A stretch of 64,000 bases of DNA, from the NCBI RefSeq assembly GCF_002777745.1, contig NZ_MEIO01000051.1, positions 1-64,000 on the forward strand, written 5' to 3'. Under the pieces are notes generated by a model that searched no databases, was not told the origin of the DNA, and saw only the letters and a list, made by a program, of their open reading frames with translations. Positions within the stretch are counted from its first letter, which is position 1, and each line of letters starts with the position of its first letter. The stretch comes from Snodgrassella alvi. GTDB taxonomy: Bacteria > Pseudomonadota > Gammaproteobacteria > Burkholderiales > Neisseriaceae. Shown here piece by piece: positions 51,544 through 61,305 of this stretch. Made by a program: the position numbers and the translations under genes.

Positions 51544-52647
51544 TTAAATGCGCATTGGCATGACAATGTATTTGAAATTAGGGTTATTGGGGATGGTAAA
51601 CAGGGTAGAACGGTTTGCATCGCCAAATGCCAGTTGCAGGTCTTCTGCATGCACATTGCGCAACACATCCATCAGATAGTTGATGTTAAAACCTACTTCC
51701 AGTGTATCACCCTGATAGGTTATTTCCAGTTCTTCGCGTGCTTCTTCCTGTTCATTATTATTACAGGTCACGCTCAGCAGCCCCGGCTGGATTTGCAGAC
51801 GTGCGCCGCGGAATTTTTCATTGGCCAGAATAGCTGCCCGTTCCAGTGCTCCCAGCAGCTCGGTGCGGTTGGCCAAAAAGATTTTGTCATTATCCAGTGG
51901 AATGACTCTGTTGTAGTCTGGAAATTTACCATCTACTACTTTGGAAACGATAATGGTGTCGTTACAGCGGAAACGTACCTGATTAGTCAGCAGCTCAATG
52001 GTAATTGGCTGTTCGGGGAATGTAAGCAGCTTGAATAATTCCAGTACGGTTTTGCGTGGCAGAATCACTTCAGCTTTGGGTAAATCTGCTTCGATATTGC
52101 AGGCTGCATAGGCCAGACGATGTCCGTCTGTGGCCACCAGGCGTAGCTGATTGCCTTCGGTTTGCATCAGCAGACCGTTCAGATAGTAACGGATATCCTG
52201 AATAGCCATGCTGTACTGTACCTGTGACAGCATTTCGCGGAACATTTCCTGTGGCAGGGTAAAGGTAGCATCGACATTTTCGCCAACACTCATCAGCGGA
52301 AAGTCTTCGGCCGGCAGGGTTTGCAGATTAAACCGGCTTTTACCGGCTTTCAGAACCAGACGGTTATTATTCCAGTCTAGTGATACCATGGCACCGGCGG
52401 GCAGGGCACGCAGGATGTCTTGCAGTTTTTTGGCATTGGTAGTGATGCGAAAATCTTCTGCTTCACTTTTCGGCCCTACGGTATCAATCTGAATTTCCAG
52501 ATCGGTGGCCAGTATTTTGATTTGCCCCTGATGGTTTTCCAGTAATACATTAGACAGTATCGGTAAGGTGTGGCGACGCTCAACAATGCCGGTAACGGCT
52601 TGCAGCGGTTTGAGCAAACTGTCGCGTTCTGCTTGTAAAATCAGCAT
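51544..52647 (-). CDS. dnaN: DNA polymerase III beta sliding clamp
   Basis: 367 residues, standard length. It begins MLILQAERDSLLKPLQAVTG and shows the clamp motifs ERRHTLPILSNVLLE, ATDGHRLAYA and a C-terminal KYIVMPMRI, which contains the canonical hydrophobic C-terminal pocket strand. It forms the ring that tethers polymerase to DNA. It begins 15 bp after the dnaA stop, in the usual dnaA-dnaN order. Confidence 0.98.
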   Translation of the reverse strand: MLILQAERDSLLKPLQAVTGIVERRHTLPILSNVLLENHQGQIKILATDLEIQIDTVGPKSEAEDFRITTNAKKLQDILRALPAGAMVSLDWNNNRLVLKAGKSRFNLQTLPAEDFPLMSVGENVDATFTLPQEMFREMLSQVQYSMAIQDIRYYLNGLLMQTEGNQLRLVATDGHRLAYAACNIEADLPKAEVILPRKTVLELFKLLTFPEQPITIELLTNQVRFRCNDTIIVSKVVDGKFPDYNRVIPLDNDKIFLANRTELLGALERAAILANEKFRGARLQIQPGLLSVTCNNNEQEEAREELEITYQGDTLEVGFNINYLMDVLRNVHAEDLQLAFGDANRSTLFTIPNNPNFKYIVMPMRI

Positions 52648-52662
52648 ATTCTGTTCCTTGGT

Positions 52663-54282
52663 TTAATCTCGCAAAATCATCATTAAGGTTTCATACGCTT
52701 TGGTTGTTTCGGCATCATCTTTACGGAGTTTGGAGATGCTCTTTACCGCATGCATGACCGTTGTATGGTCGCGGCCACCAAATCCGCTACCAATAGCGGG
52801 TAAACTAAGTGGAGTAAGTTCTTTAGCTAATGTCATGGCCATCTGGCGCGGACGAGCCAGATTACGGGTGCGTTTTTTGCCCACCATGTCACTGATGGTA
52901 ATGCCATAAAACTTGGCTACTGTGTTCTGGATGTGTTCCAGCGTCATGGGCTTGTGATTTACTGCCAGAATATCCTGTAATGCTTCTGTAGCCAGGCCCA
53001 CATCAATCGGGCGGCTGGCAAAACGGCTCTGTGCGACTACTCGCTTGAATGCACCTTCCAGCTCGCGCACATTGCTACGGATATGCTTGGCAATAAAAAA
53101 TGCGGCTTCATCTTCCAGTTTTACCTGCGCCAGCTCAGCTTTTTTCTGTAGGATAGCTACACGCATTTCCAACTCTGGCGGTTCCAGTTCCAGACTCAGC
53201 CCCCAGGAAAAACGTGATTTCAGGCGGTCATCCATCCCATCAATATGGGTAGGCAGGGTATCACAGGTAAGGATAACCTGTTTTTTTTCGTCAATTAAAT
53301 GATTATAGACGTAAAAGAACTCTTCCATGGTGCGGTCTTTGCCGGCAATAAACTGCACATCGTCCATTATCAGTAAATCTACCTGCTGATACTGCTGGCG
53401 CATGGCATCAAAAGATTTGGCATGGAATGCGTTCATAATGCCACGGATAAATTCATCGGCATGAATATAACGTATTTTTACTTTAGCATCGGCTGCAAAG
53501 AGTTGATTGCCAATGGCCTGTACCAGATGGGTTTTACCCAGACCTGTGCTGCCGTAGACGAAAAACGGGTTGTACATGCTGTTGCCGGGATTTTCTGCAA
53601 TAGACAGGGCGGCAGCATGAGCCAGACGGTTACCTTTACCTTGTACCAGAGCGGCAAAAGTGTGCTCGGGATTCAGGTTGGTTTCGGTATAGCGGGATTT
53701 TTTACTTTTTTCATGTGCTGAGTCTGACGCGGCAGCTGGCACACTCGCTTCGCTTTTTTCTGCTTTAGCCGGTTTAATACTGCTGCTTTCGCCATTGTCA
53801 GCAGGGTTAGTGTCGCTTTTAGACTGACTGTGCCGCAGCCGTTTGGCGATGATGTCTTGAGCAGACTCAGTTCGTTTGGGTGTTGCCCGTGTTTTGGGTG
53901 CCGCCTCTGGAAGTGCTGCATCGGTTTCTGGTTTGGTTTCAGGCTGATTTGCAGTTTCAGCAGCAGCCGGTGCCGTGGTGGTGGCCACAGCAGCAGTGAT
54001 TGGCAGCACTGCTTGTGTGGCCGCCGGCAAGGATTGGCCTTGACCGATTTTTAAAATTAATGGTGTACTGCCATCTGGCAATATAGCCTGTCTGGCGCTT
54101 TCGACAGCTGGCCAGAAGCGTTCGCGGATATGGTTAAATGTAAATGTATTACGCGCAAAAATTACCCAATTGCCATTTTCCTCACCTACGGTTAACGGTG
54201 CAATCCACATCTGGTATTGCTGGGAGGGTAGGCTCTGTTTTAATTGCAATAGGCACTGTGGCCAAAATTCTGTCAGGGTCAT
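52663..54282 (-). CDS. dnaA: Chromosomal replication initiator DnaA
   Basis: 539 residues. Domain I is at the N terminus (LTEFWPQCLLQLKQSLPSQ). Domain II is long and Ala/Glu/Lys-rich (about residues 85-215), which makes the protein longer than E. coli DnaA (467). Domain III has Walker A GSTGLGKTHL and LLIMDDVQFIAGKDRT. Domain IV carries ARPRQMAMTLAKELT and GGRDHTTVMHAVKSI for DnaA-box binding. It is divergent from rpmH across 222 bp. Confidence 0.98.
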   Translation of the reverse strand: MTLTEFWPQCLLQLKQSLPSQQYQMWIAPLTVGEENGNWVIFARNTFTFNHIRERFWPAVESARQAILPDGSTPLILKIGQGQSLPAATQAVLPITAAVATTTAPAAAETANQPETKPETDAALPEAAPKTRATPKRTESAQDIIAKRLRHSQSKSDTNPADNGESSSIKPAKAEKSEASVPAAASDSAHEKSKKSRYTETNLNPEHTFAALVQGKGNRLAHAAALSIAENPGNSMYNPFFVYGSTGLGKTHLVQAIGNQLFAADAKVKIRYIHADEFIRGIMNAFHAKSFDAMRQQYQQVDLLIMDDVQFIAGKDRTMEEFFYVYNHLIDEKKQVILTCDTLPTHIDGMDDRLKSRFSWGLSLELEPPELEMRVAILQKKAELAQVKLEDEAAFFIAKHIRSNVRELEGAFKRVVAQSRFASRPIDVGLATEALQDILAVNHKPMTLEHIQNTVAKFYGITISDMVGKKRTRNLARPRQMAMTLAKELTPLSLPAIGSGFGGRDHTTVMHAVKSISKLRKDDAETTKAYETLMMILRD

Positions 54283-54439
54283 GCGTGAAGCTTAAAATTA
54301 TCTGTCAATCGGGACTGGCTAAAGGCTGAAAACAAAAAGTACCTATTATGCTAATTATACGCAATAAACGGATTCATGACCATGATTTGTACTTTATGTT
54401 AAAGCAGTTGCCATGAAGCTTTGCTATAGATTATATTGA

Positions 54440-54468
54440 TTGACAAAGTGCTGTTCTTGTTGTGTAAT
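54440..54468 (+). promoter_or_regulatory. rpmH promoter
   Basis: Perfect -35 TTGACA (54440-54445), 17-bp spacer, -10 TGTAAT (54463-54468), about 36 bp upstream of the rpmH ATG. The 222-bp dnaA-rpmH gap contains no obvious TTATCCACA cluster. Confidence 0.85.
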
Positions 54469-54504
54469 GCCACGTTTTATTTAAAGTTAATTCGGGAATA
54501 AATT

Positions 54505-54639
54505 ATGAAACGTACTTATCAACCATCCGTTACCCGTCGCAAACGCACTCATGGCTTTCTGGTTCGTAGCAAAACCCGTGGCGGACGCGCTGTATTGGCT
54601 GCTCGTCGTGCCAAGGGTCGTAAACGTTTGGCTGTGTAA
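54505..54639 (+). CDS. rpmH: 50S ribosomal protein L34
   Basis: 44 residues, highly basic, starting [18 protein letters not shown] and ending KGRKRLAV, the universal L34 pattern. It precedes rnpA by 8 bp as in nearly all bacteria. Confidence 0.98.
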   Translation: MKRTYQPSVTRRKRTHGFLVRSKTRGGRAVLAARRAKGRKRLAV

Positions 54640-54647
54640 GAACAAGA

Positions 54648-55007
54648 ATGGATTATCATTTTGGCAAAAAATATCGCCTATTAAAAACGGATGATTTTTC
54701 ATCCGTTTTTGCGTTACGTTGCCAAAAAAGCCGTGCCTGGATTCAGGTATTTCAGGCACGCAATGCCTTGGGTTTTCCACGTCTGGGACTGATAGTTGCC
54801 AAAAAAGTGGCCAGACGTGCCAACCGGCGCAATTACATGAAACGGGTGTTACGGGAATGGTTCCGCCTGCACCGGCATGAATTGCCACCGGTAGATATAA
54901 TCATTCGTATACGCCAGCCCTTCAGGCATCAGGAGTATGCTGGCGTAGTCAGAACTTTACAGCAGTTGCTTGTGGCAGCTGATGGGTGTAAAGCAACATC
55001 GCAATGA
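54648..55007 (+). CDS. rnpA: Ribonuclease P protein component
   Basis: 119 residues. The RNR signature is [20 protein letters not shown]; the N terminus [20 protein letters not shown] is typical. It binds RNase P RNA for 5' maturation of tRNAs. It overlaps yidD by 4 bp. Confidence 0.96.
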   Translation: MDYHFGKKYRLLKTDDFSSVFALRCQKSRAWIQVFQARNALGFPRLGLIVAKKVARRANRRNYMKRVLREWFRLHRHELPPVDIIIRIRQPFRHQEYAGVVRTLQQLLVAADGCKATSQ

Positions 55008-55213
55008 GATATTTGTTGCTAGGTCTGATTCGGTTTTACCAGTATGCCATCAGCCCGCTGCTGCCACCACGTTGCCGTTATAGCCCGACCTGTTCGCAAT
55101 ATGCAGTACTGGCGCTGCAAAAATACGGGGTATTCAGGGGTAGCTGGCTGGCGATTAAGCGCATTTGCCGCTGTCATCCATGGGGTGGTTGCGGTCATGA
55201 CCCACTTCCTTAG
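55004..55213 (+). CDS. yidD: Membrane protein insertion efficiency factor YidD
   Basis: 69 residues with the family core [35 protein letters not shown] and [13 protein letters not shown], including conserved cysteines. The ATG overlaps the rnpA stop; yidC follows. Confidence 0.95.
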   Translation: MRYLLLGLIRFYQYAISPLLPPRCRYSPTCSQYAVLALQKYGVFRGSWLAIKRICRCHPWGGCGHDPLP

Positions 55214-55234
55214 CGAACACACACGGAATACACT

Positions 55235-56887
55235 ATGGATTTCAAAAGATTACTGATATTTTTTGTGCTGACTATGGCGATTTTGCTGGGTTGGGAAAAA
55301 TTATACCCTCAACCTGAAAATCAGCCTGCAACACAACAAACATCATCCACTAGCAATGCCACTTCTTCGGGGGCGGTTGCTGAAGGTACATTGAGTAAAA
55401 TTGAGCCGGTAACGGTTACCACGGATACCGTTAAGGCGATTATTGATGAAAAAAGCGGAGATTTACGCCAGCTTACACTCAATAAATATAAAGCCACCAG
55501 CGATGCCAGTAAGCCTTTTGTGTTGCTGGATAATGGAGCTAATGGCCATCAATATGTTGCTCAGTCGGTGTTATTAAACCGTCAGGGTGACTATCAGTTT
55601 AAAAACCTGACGTTTACTGCTGCACAAAAACAGTACACGCTTAACGGTGAAAAGCTGGATGTGCGCTTAACTGCTGCCGAACAAAATGGTGTGCAGGTTA
55701 GCAAAATCTACACTTTCACTAAAGGCAGCTACTTGATTGGGCTGCGTTATGAGATTACCAATCACAATGCCCAGCCTCTGCAAATGGATGTGGCATATCG
55801 TGTATTGCGTGATGATAAGGAACCGGAAGGCAGCGGTTATTTTGACCATACCTATACTGGTCCTGTGTTGTATACGCCAAATGGCAAATTTGAAAAAGTA
55901 GCCTTTAAAGATCTGGACAGTGATTATGCTTCCGGCCGAGATCAGGCAGATTATCAGCGTAAAACTAACACTGGCTGGATTGGCATGACCCAGCATTACT
56001 TCATGGCTACATGGATTCTGCAACCGAAAGATGGCAGCAGTGTTTGTGGCAGCAGTGACTGTCAGATTGATATCCGGAAACGCAGTGATGGTCTGTATTC
56101 GGCTGGTGTGCGTGTGCCTTTAAAAGATATTGGTGCTGATTCTACCGGCAGCTTTGGTATCTCTCTGTATGCCGGTCCGCAGATTTATTCAATGATTACC
56201 AAAGTTGCTGATCATCTGCAGATGATTAAAGACTACGGCAAAGTATCGTTGTTCTCTTCGCCTTTATTCTGGTTGCTGAACTGGTGGTATGGTTTGGTAC
56301 ATAACTGGGGCTGGGCAATTATTCTGCTGACGCTCACTGTAAAAGCGATTCTATTTCCACTTACCCATGCATCGTATAAATCCATGGCTAAAATGCGTGC
56401 CGTGGCGCCACGCCTTCAGGCACTGAAAGACCAGTACGGTGACGATCGCATGCGCATGCAGCAGGAAATGATGTCGTTGTACAAAAAGGAAAAAATTAAT
56501 CCGGTTGGCGGTTGTTTACCAATGTTGTTGCAGATTCCGGTATTTATCGGTTTATATTGGGCACTGTTTGCCTCAGTAGAATTGCGCGGTGCACCATGGA
56601 TTGGCTGGATTACCGATCTGGGACGTCAAGACCCTTATTTCATCCTGCCTGTACTGATGGCGCTAACCATGTATCTGCAAACATTCATGAATCCGCCACC
56701 AACAGACCCCGTTCAGGCAAAAATGATGAAAATTATGCCGGTAGCGTTTTCAGTGATGTTCTTCTTCTTCCCTGCCGGTCTGGTGCTGTATTGGTTGACG
56801 AATAATATTCTGACTCTGGCACAACAATGGTTTGTCAATAAACGCATTGAACAGCGGGCTAAGTTACATCGCTCACTGGATGTATAA
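55235..56887 (+). CDS. yidC: Membrane protein insertase YidC
   Basis: 550 residues of the Gram-negative type: N-terminal membrane helix (LLIFFVLTMAILLGWEKLYP), a large periplasmic beta domain (about 60-330) and the conserved insertase core of five helices (GWAIILLTLTVKAILFPLTH, KINPVGGCLPMLLQIPVFIG, FFFPAGLVLYWLTNNILTLA). It inserts proteins into the inner membrane alone or with Sec. It is the last gene of the rpmH operon. Confidence 0.97.
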   Translation: MDFKRLLIFFVLTMAILLGWEKLYPQPENQPATQQTSSTSNATSSGAVAEGTLSKIEPVTVTTDTVKAIIDEKSGDLRQLTLNKYKATSDASKPFVLLDNGANGHQYVAQSVLLNRQGDYQFKNLTFTAAQKQYTLNGEKLDVRLTAAEQNGVQVSKIYTFTKGSYLIGLRYEITNHNAQPLQMDVAYRVLRDDKEPEGSGYFDHTYTGPVLYTPNGKFEKVAFKDLDSDYASGRDQADYQRKTNTGWIGMTQHYFMATWILQPKDGSSVCGSSDCQIDIRKRSDGLYSAGVRVPLKDIGADSTGSFGISLYAGPQIYSMITKVADHLQMIKDYGKVSLFSSPLFWLLNWWYGLVHNWGWAIILLTLTVKAILFPLTHASYKSMAKMRAVAPRLQALKDQYGDDRMRMQQEMMSLYKKEKINPVGGCLPMLLQIPVFIGLYWALFASVELRGAPWIGWITDLGRQDPYFILPVLMALTMYLQTFMNPPPTDPVQAKMMKIMPVAFSVMFFFFPAGLVLYWLTNNILTLAQQWFVNKRIEQRAKLHRSLDV

Positions 56888-56900
56888 ATTAGCTGATAGT

Positions 56901-56933
56901 AAAAAGCACTTCATTTTGAAGTGCTTTTTTTTG
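56901..56933. terminator. Terminator after yidC, shared with the convergent small gene
   Basis: AAAAAGCACTTCA pairs perfectly with TGAAGTGCTTTTT around a 3-nt loop, with an eight-T run. Its core AAAGCACTT is repeated in the terminator at 57687-57717. Confidence 0.94.
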
Positions 56934-57007
56934 TAGATAAGCCTGATTAGTGCTTTGCAGATTATTGACTCACACCAGCATACAGATTTGGATATCATTA
57001 TGGTTTG

Positions 57008-57253
57008 CTAGTCATAGGCAATGACACACAACACACCTAGTCCCATGCAAACAGTGATGATTACCAGAGAAGCTTTACAAAAATTGGAGCGGTTAGGATT
57101 ATCATTTTCACCAAACGCCCATATTAGCATCATAATTAGATTGATTATAGGAATAGACAGGATAACCAGGCTGATTAGCCAGTCGACTGTTGACATAACC
57201 GGAGCTATTTGTGCTGAAGACTCTCTATCGTATTTGTATGAATTTGTAGCCAT
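57008..57253 (-). CDS. Small two-helix membrane protein, paralog 1
   Basis: 81 residues with two hydrophobic segments (WLISLVILSIPIINLIMMLI and ASLVIITVCMGLGVLCVIAY) separated by FGENDNPNRSNFCK. It is a clear paralog of the 57826-58101 product: both share APVMS, INLIMML/VNLIMML, WAFG and NPNR-NFCKA. AAGG precedes the start. The NPNR-x-N-(W/F) motif occurs in small uncharacterised membrane proteins of many bacteria; function unknown. Confidence 0.75.
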   Translation of the reverse strand: MATNSYKYDRESSAQIAPVMSTVDWLISLVILSIPIINLIMMLIWAFGENDNPNRSNFCKASLVIITVCMGLGVLCVIAYD

Positions 57254-57825
57254 ATTATTAACCTTGATTATATTTTTGAAGTTTCATGAAATTATAATAT
57301 AAATGCAGGTATTTATATTATAAATAACAAAAACGGACGGTTTAATTGAAGATGCTTTGGTAATTAATGATGCCGATTTCTGCGATGGCTGAAACAGGAG
57401 TGGTTTGGAATATTGATATGTGGCCATTTGATTGCATTGGGGGACTCAGATTTTTATACTGCATCCGTAGTAAGACATCTGCAAATTTTGAAACTCGACC
57501 AGTTCTCGGCCAGTTTATGAGGAGAAGTCTCTGCCTAATCAGTCCTTATTGGTAACTTTATCAACATTCAAGGTAATAGCCATTTAAAAATAATTTGGTA
57601 TTAAATGTAAATATTGCTGAGTGCTATACTAAATCATTAATTAAATTAATGTTATTGCGTGACTAATGATTCAGAAGATTTAAAATAAAAAAGCACTTCA
57701 GTTAAAAGTGCTTTTTTATATACCTTGTATTTTTGATGTCTTAAAACTGATTCAGTTATTAATATTAGGTACGCTAAATCATATATAACAAATCAGAATT
57801 TCTGATTTGTTATCAAGAATATGAA
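57254..57825. other. Gap between the two paralogs
   Basis: About 570 bp. A plus-strand stretch at 57371-57532 translates without stops as LKQEWFGILICGHLIALGDS then DFYTASVVRHLQIL, which looks protein-like but lacks a start; it could be the tail of a lost gene. The rest is AT-rich and contains the terminator at 57687-57717. Confidence 0.4.
57687..57717. terminator. Terminator downstream of paralog 2
   Basis: AAAAAAGCACTT pairs with AAGTGCTTTTTT around a short loop, with T-runs on both strands. It lies 109 bp after the 57826 gene stop and shares its core with the terminator after yidC. Confidence 0.88.
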
Positions 57826-58101
57826 TTAATTAGTAGGTATAGAGCTGGCCAGAATACTTCCAAATACTGCCATGAGTGCAAAGCATAATATTATTCCAAT
57901 TACCCCTAGTATTAAATAGGCTTTGCAGAAGTTGGCGCGATTAGGATTGCTATTGCCACCAAAAGCCCATACTAGCATCATAATTAGATTGACAAGGGGG
58001 ATGCAGAAAATAAGAAGCGTGACTATCCAGTCTCCTATAGACATCACCGGAGCATAATTGCCAGAGGAAGTATTAATATTAGTATTTACTTGGTTTGACA
58101 T
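57826..58101 (-). CDS. Small two-helix membrane protein, paralog 2
   Basis: 91 residues: a polar N terminus, helix 1 (WIVTLLIFCIPLVNLIMMLV), the motif WAFGGNSNPNRANFCKAY, and helix 2 (LGVIGIILCFALMAVFGSIL). Paralog of the 57008 product in tandem with it. The ribosome-binding site is weak. Function unknown. Confidence 0.75.
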   Translation of the reverse strand: MSNQVNTNINTSSGNYAPVMSIGDWIVTLLIFCIPLVNLIMMLVWAFGGNSNPNRANFCKAYLILGVIGIILCFALMAVFGSILASSIPTN

Positions 58102-58248
58102 ATATATTCAACTCATCGTTAACAAAAGTAATTAAATATTAACATAATTGTTAACGTAAATATATATACGTTATGAAGAATTTTATTTATTGTTTTACAG
58201 GCCTGACTGATTAAATTGTCATATAGTCAATCAGGCCAGATTCAGCAA

Positions 58249-58944
58249 TTACTGCGCGTAAGTTGTAGTTTGCTGCGTGGTTGTGGTCTGAGCCTGCGGT
58301 ATCGGATTTACCCGAATTTCCACACGACGGTTTTTCGCACGACCTTCAACAGTGGCATTGCTGGCAATCGGGCTTGCCGAACCATAGCCCATAGCACTGA
58401 TACGGTTATAGGCTACGCCACGGGAGGTGAGGAAGGTGGATACTGATTGGGCGCGACGCTGTGACAGTGGAATATTAATGCTATCATTGCCAGTGCTATC
58501 AGTATAGCCAGCGACTGTAATGGTGGTATCCACATATTTGGCCAGCACTTCAGCTACTGAAGACAGAGAAGAAGTAGCGCTGCCGCTTAATTCTGAGCTA
58601 TTGGTAGCAAAAGTAATGTTTTCAGGCATAGTCAGTTTAATCTGATCGCCTTCGCGCTGAACTTCTACATTGGTATTGGCCAGTTTCTGACGTAACAGTT
58701 TTTCTTGATAATCCATATAGGCACCAATACCGGCGCCAATAGCACCGCAGCCCAGTGCTGCATTACGTGCACCGCGGCTGTTATGGGTAATTGCACCTAC
58801 AATACCGCACACGGCTGCACCACTTAAACCATATACGGCAGTTTTACTGGCATGCGATTGACCAGTAGTCGGATCGGTAACACAGCCGGTTAAAGCCAGA
58901 GTTGTTGCAGCGGCCAGTGCAGCCAGTGGTTTCATAATAGTCAT
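58249..58944 (-). CDS. OmpA-family outer-membrane lipoprotein (YiaD-like)
   Basis: 231 residues with signal peptide and lipobox ALTGC (Cys near residue 21), then a glycine-rich membrane-like segment (AALGCGAIGAGIGAYMDY), and a C-terminal OmpA peptidoglycan-binding domain (ITFATNSSEL, VAGYTDSTGNDSINIPLSQR, RAQSV, NRRVEIRV). It likely anchors the outer membrane to peptidoglycan. AAGGAG lies 5 bp before ATG 58944. The C-terminal tail is Thr/Gln-rich. Confidence 0.9.
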   Translation of the reverse strand: MTIMKPLAALAAATTLALTGCVTDPTTGQSHASKTAVYGLSGAAVCGIVGAITHNSRGARNAALGCGAIGAGIGAYMDYQEKLLRQKLANTNVEVQREGDQIKLTMPENITFATNSSELSGSATSSLSSVAEVLAKYVDTTITVAGYTDSTGNDSINIPLSQRRAQSVSTFLTSRGVAYNRISAMGYGSASPIASNATVEGRAKNRRVEIRVNPIPQAQTTTTQQTTTYAQ

Positions 58945-59260
58945 ACTTGCTCCTTCTCTTTTAAAGCTTGTTTTTGGTTCTCACGATTGATGTTTTATGT
59001 CATCTTTGGCAGAAAAGCAAGTGAGATACTCAGTTTGACGTGACATGCATTTAAACAGAATAAGCAGTGCTATCTGTATGCATAAGGTATATGTTTTTGT
59101 TTAAAACTGCTTTAGACGACAACTTTACTGCGCTATATTACAATTTAGCCTACTATATTCGTGCTTTTAAACTAGCAGGCTCTTGAAAACGGCTAGTTTA
59201 ACCTCATACAAACAAATTACCCGGGTACCGTGCTACCACTCAGCCAATTTGGAAACAGAC
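58945..59260. other. Divergent promoter region of ompA-like gene and cysS
   Basis: 316 bp. An in-frame upward extension of cysS to 59183 exists but lacks homology to CysS proteins. No hairpin, T-box or other riboswitch-like structure was noticed. Confidence 0.4.
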
Positions 59261-60664
59261 ATGCTTAGCTTGTATAACACCTTAACCAGAACCAAACAGG
59301 AATTTACACCGATTAATCCACAACAGGTGCGCATGTATGTGTGTGGCATGACAGTTTATGATTATTGTCACCTTGGCCATGCACGGGTGATGATAGTATT
59401 TGATATAGTGGCACGCTGGTTGCGTGAACTGGGTTATCAGCTTGATTATGTACGTAATATCACGGATATCGACGATAAAATTATTGCCCGTGCCAATGAG
59501 CGTGGAATCAGTATTACTGAGCTTACAGACTTCTATATTCAGGCTATGCATGAAGATGCAGCAGCTTTGGGCGTACTTCCGCCAGATCATGAACCACGTG
59601 CCACACAGTATATTGCACAAATGATTGTCATGATTGAAGATATTATTACAAATGGCAAAGCATATGTGGCTGATAATGGTGATGTTTTTTATGCAGTGCG
59701 TGAATATCCATCATATGGCAGGTTGAGTGGGAAAAGTCTGGATGACTTACGAGCCGGTGAGCGGGTTGATGTTGACGGGCATAAGCGTGATCCGCTGGAT
59801 TTTGTATTGTGGAAAGCCGCCAAGCCGCATGAACCTGCCTGGGATAGTCCGTGGGGACGCGGTCGTCCGGGATGGCATATTGAATGCTCTGCCATGAGCA
59901 AAGCCTTGCTGGGCAAATACTTCGATATACATGGTGGTGGTGCCGATTTGCAGTTTCCGCATCACGAAAACGAAATTGCACAGAGTTGTGGCGCTGAAAG
60001 TCTGGGCTGCTGTGAGAAACAGAATCATTTTGCCAGCCATGTTAAGTATTGGTTACATAATGGCTTTATTCGTGTGGATAATGAAAAAATGTCCAAATCT
60101 CTTGGAAATTTCTTCACTATCCGCGAAGTGTTGCAAAAATACGATGCTGAAGTCGTGCGTTTTTTCATTTTGCGTGCCCATTACCGTAGCCCGTTAAACT
60201 ATTCTGATGCTCATCTTGATGATGCTAAAGGGGCTTTAACCCGTTTGTATACTGCCCTGAAAAATACGCCGGCAGCAGATGTAGCGGTGCATGCAGAATT
60301 AAATGACTATACGCGTCGCTTTTATGCAGCCATGAATGATGATTTTGCTACTGTAGAAGCAGTTGCCGTTTTGTTTGAACTAGCCAATGAAGTCAATAAA
60401 ACTCATGATGCAGAACTGGCCGGCTGCCTAAAAGGGCTAGCTGGTTTGCTGGGGCTGTTGCAGCGTGATCCTGCTGTTTTCTTGCAGGGTGAAGTAGGTC
60501 AGCAGGGATTGGATACCGCTGCTATTGAAGCACTGATCACAGCACGGCAACAGGCACGTGCAGAAAGGAACTGGGCAGAATCAGATCGGATTCGTGATGA
60601 GCTTACAGCGGCTGGTATTGTGCTGGAAGATGGTGCCAGTGGCACCACTTGGCGCCGCGCCTGA
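59261..60664 (+). CDS. cysS: Cysteinyl-tRNA synthetase
   Basis: 467 residues from [15 protein letters not shown] (59261), matching the family length of about 460; the extended start at 59183 would add 26 unrelated residues. Class I motifs: HLGH in [20 protein letters not shown] and zinc ligands in [11 protein letters not shown] and WHIECSAM plus HHENEIAQ. It charges tRNA-Cys. Confidence 0.97.
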   Translation: MLSLYNTLTRTKQEFTPINPQQVRMYVCGMTVYDYCHLGHARVMIVFDIVARWLRELGYQLDYVRNITDIDDKIIARANERGISITELTDFYIQAMHEDAAALGVLPPDHEPRATQYIAQMIVMIEDIITNGKAYVADNGDVFYAVREYPSYGRLSGKSLDDLRAGERVDVDGHKRDPLDFVLWKAAKPHEPAWDSPWGRGRPGWHIECSAMSKALLGKYFDIHGGGADLQFPHHENEIAQSCGAESLGCCEKQNHFASHVKYWLHNGFIRVDNEKMSKSLGNFFTIREVLQKYDAEVVRFFILRAHYRSPLNYSDAHLDDAKGALTRLYTALKNTPAADVAVHAELNDYTRRFYAAMNDDFATVEAVAVLFELANEVNKTHDAELAGCLKGLAGLLGLLQRDPAVFLQGEVGQQGLDTAAIEALITARQQARAERNWAESDRIRDELTAAGIVLEDGASGTTWRRA

Positions 60665-60830
60665 ATATTTCTATATAAATGACGTTTTCAGATCGGCTGC
60701 GCTAGTAAGGCATGGATGATTTGACAGCAGTGTTATACTTGAAAAATAAGATGTGATGAAGCCGGGCAGCTTCTGCTATTTTGTACGTTGCAGCATCATT
60801 TGATGTTGAAGCTGCTATGTGCTGATTCAC

Positions 60831-60858
60831 TTGAAAATATTACTCACGCGAGTATAAT
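60831..60858 (+). promoter_or_regulatory. rpmE promoter
   Basis: -35 TTGAAA (60831-60836), 16-bp spacer, perfect -10 TATAAT (60853-60858), about 72 bp before the rpmE ATG. Confidence 0.75.
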
Positions 60859-60929
60859 TATCTAATTCTAAACATCCGTTTCAAGAGGTACAGGCACAAC
60901 CCCTGTGCCCGCCAACCAAGGACGATACT

Positions 60930-61145
60930 ATGAATAACAGCATTCAACCAAACTACCACGACATAACAGTGACCTGCTCTTGCGGTAACACTTTTGTAAC
61001 TAAATCCGCAATGGAAAAAGATACTTTCAATATTGAAGTATGTTCTGCATGTCATCCGTTCTATACCGGTAAACAGAAGATTGTTGACTCTACCGGTCGT
61101 GTGGATAAATTCAATCAGAAATACGGTAATATGTTCAAACGTTAA
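60930..61145 (+). CDS. rpmE: 50S ribosomal protein L31
   Basis: 71 residues of the zinc-binding (C+) L31 type: VTCSCGNTF and [15 protein letters not shown] provide the cysteines, followed by [19 protein letters not shown] precedes the start; a strong terminator follows. Confidence 0.96.
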   Translation: MNNSIQPNYHDITVTCSCGNTFVTKSAMEKDTFNIEVCSACHPFYTGKQKIVDSTGRVDKFNQKYGNMFKR

Positions 61146-61170
61146 TCATTGGTTGCAACATGTTGCACTA

Positions 61171-61201
61171 AAAAAGACTGCCCCCGAATGGCAGTCTTTT
61201 T
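61171..61201 (+). terminator. rpmE terminator
   Basis: A 12-bp perfect stem (61171-61182 with 61190-61201, loop 7 nt) with a T-run. Confidence 0.94.
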
Positions 61202-61305
61202 ATTATGTAATATGGTTTTGTAATTTGTGATTATGAAGTCTGTTTGCTTATCTTTTAATCAGCAAAAATATTTTCTGACCGATGAACACATGATATCAGT
61301 AGCAT

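Noticed and set aside
57367-57555. 62-codon plus-strand ORF
   Set aside because: No ribosome-binding site and not protein-like in this frame; a different frame looks more coding but has no start, so it is noted only as a possible remnant.
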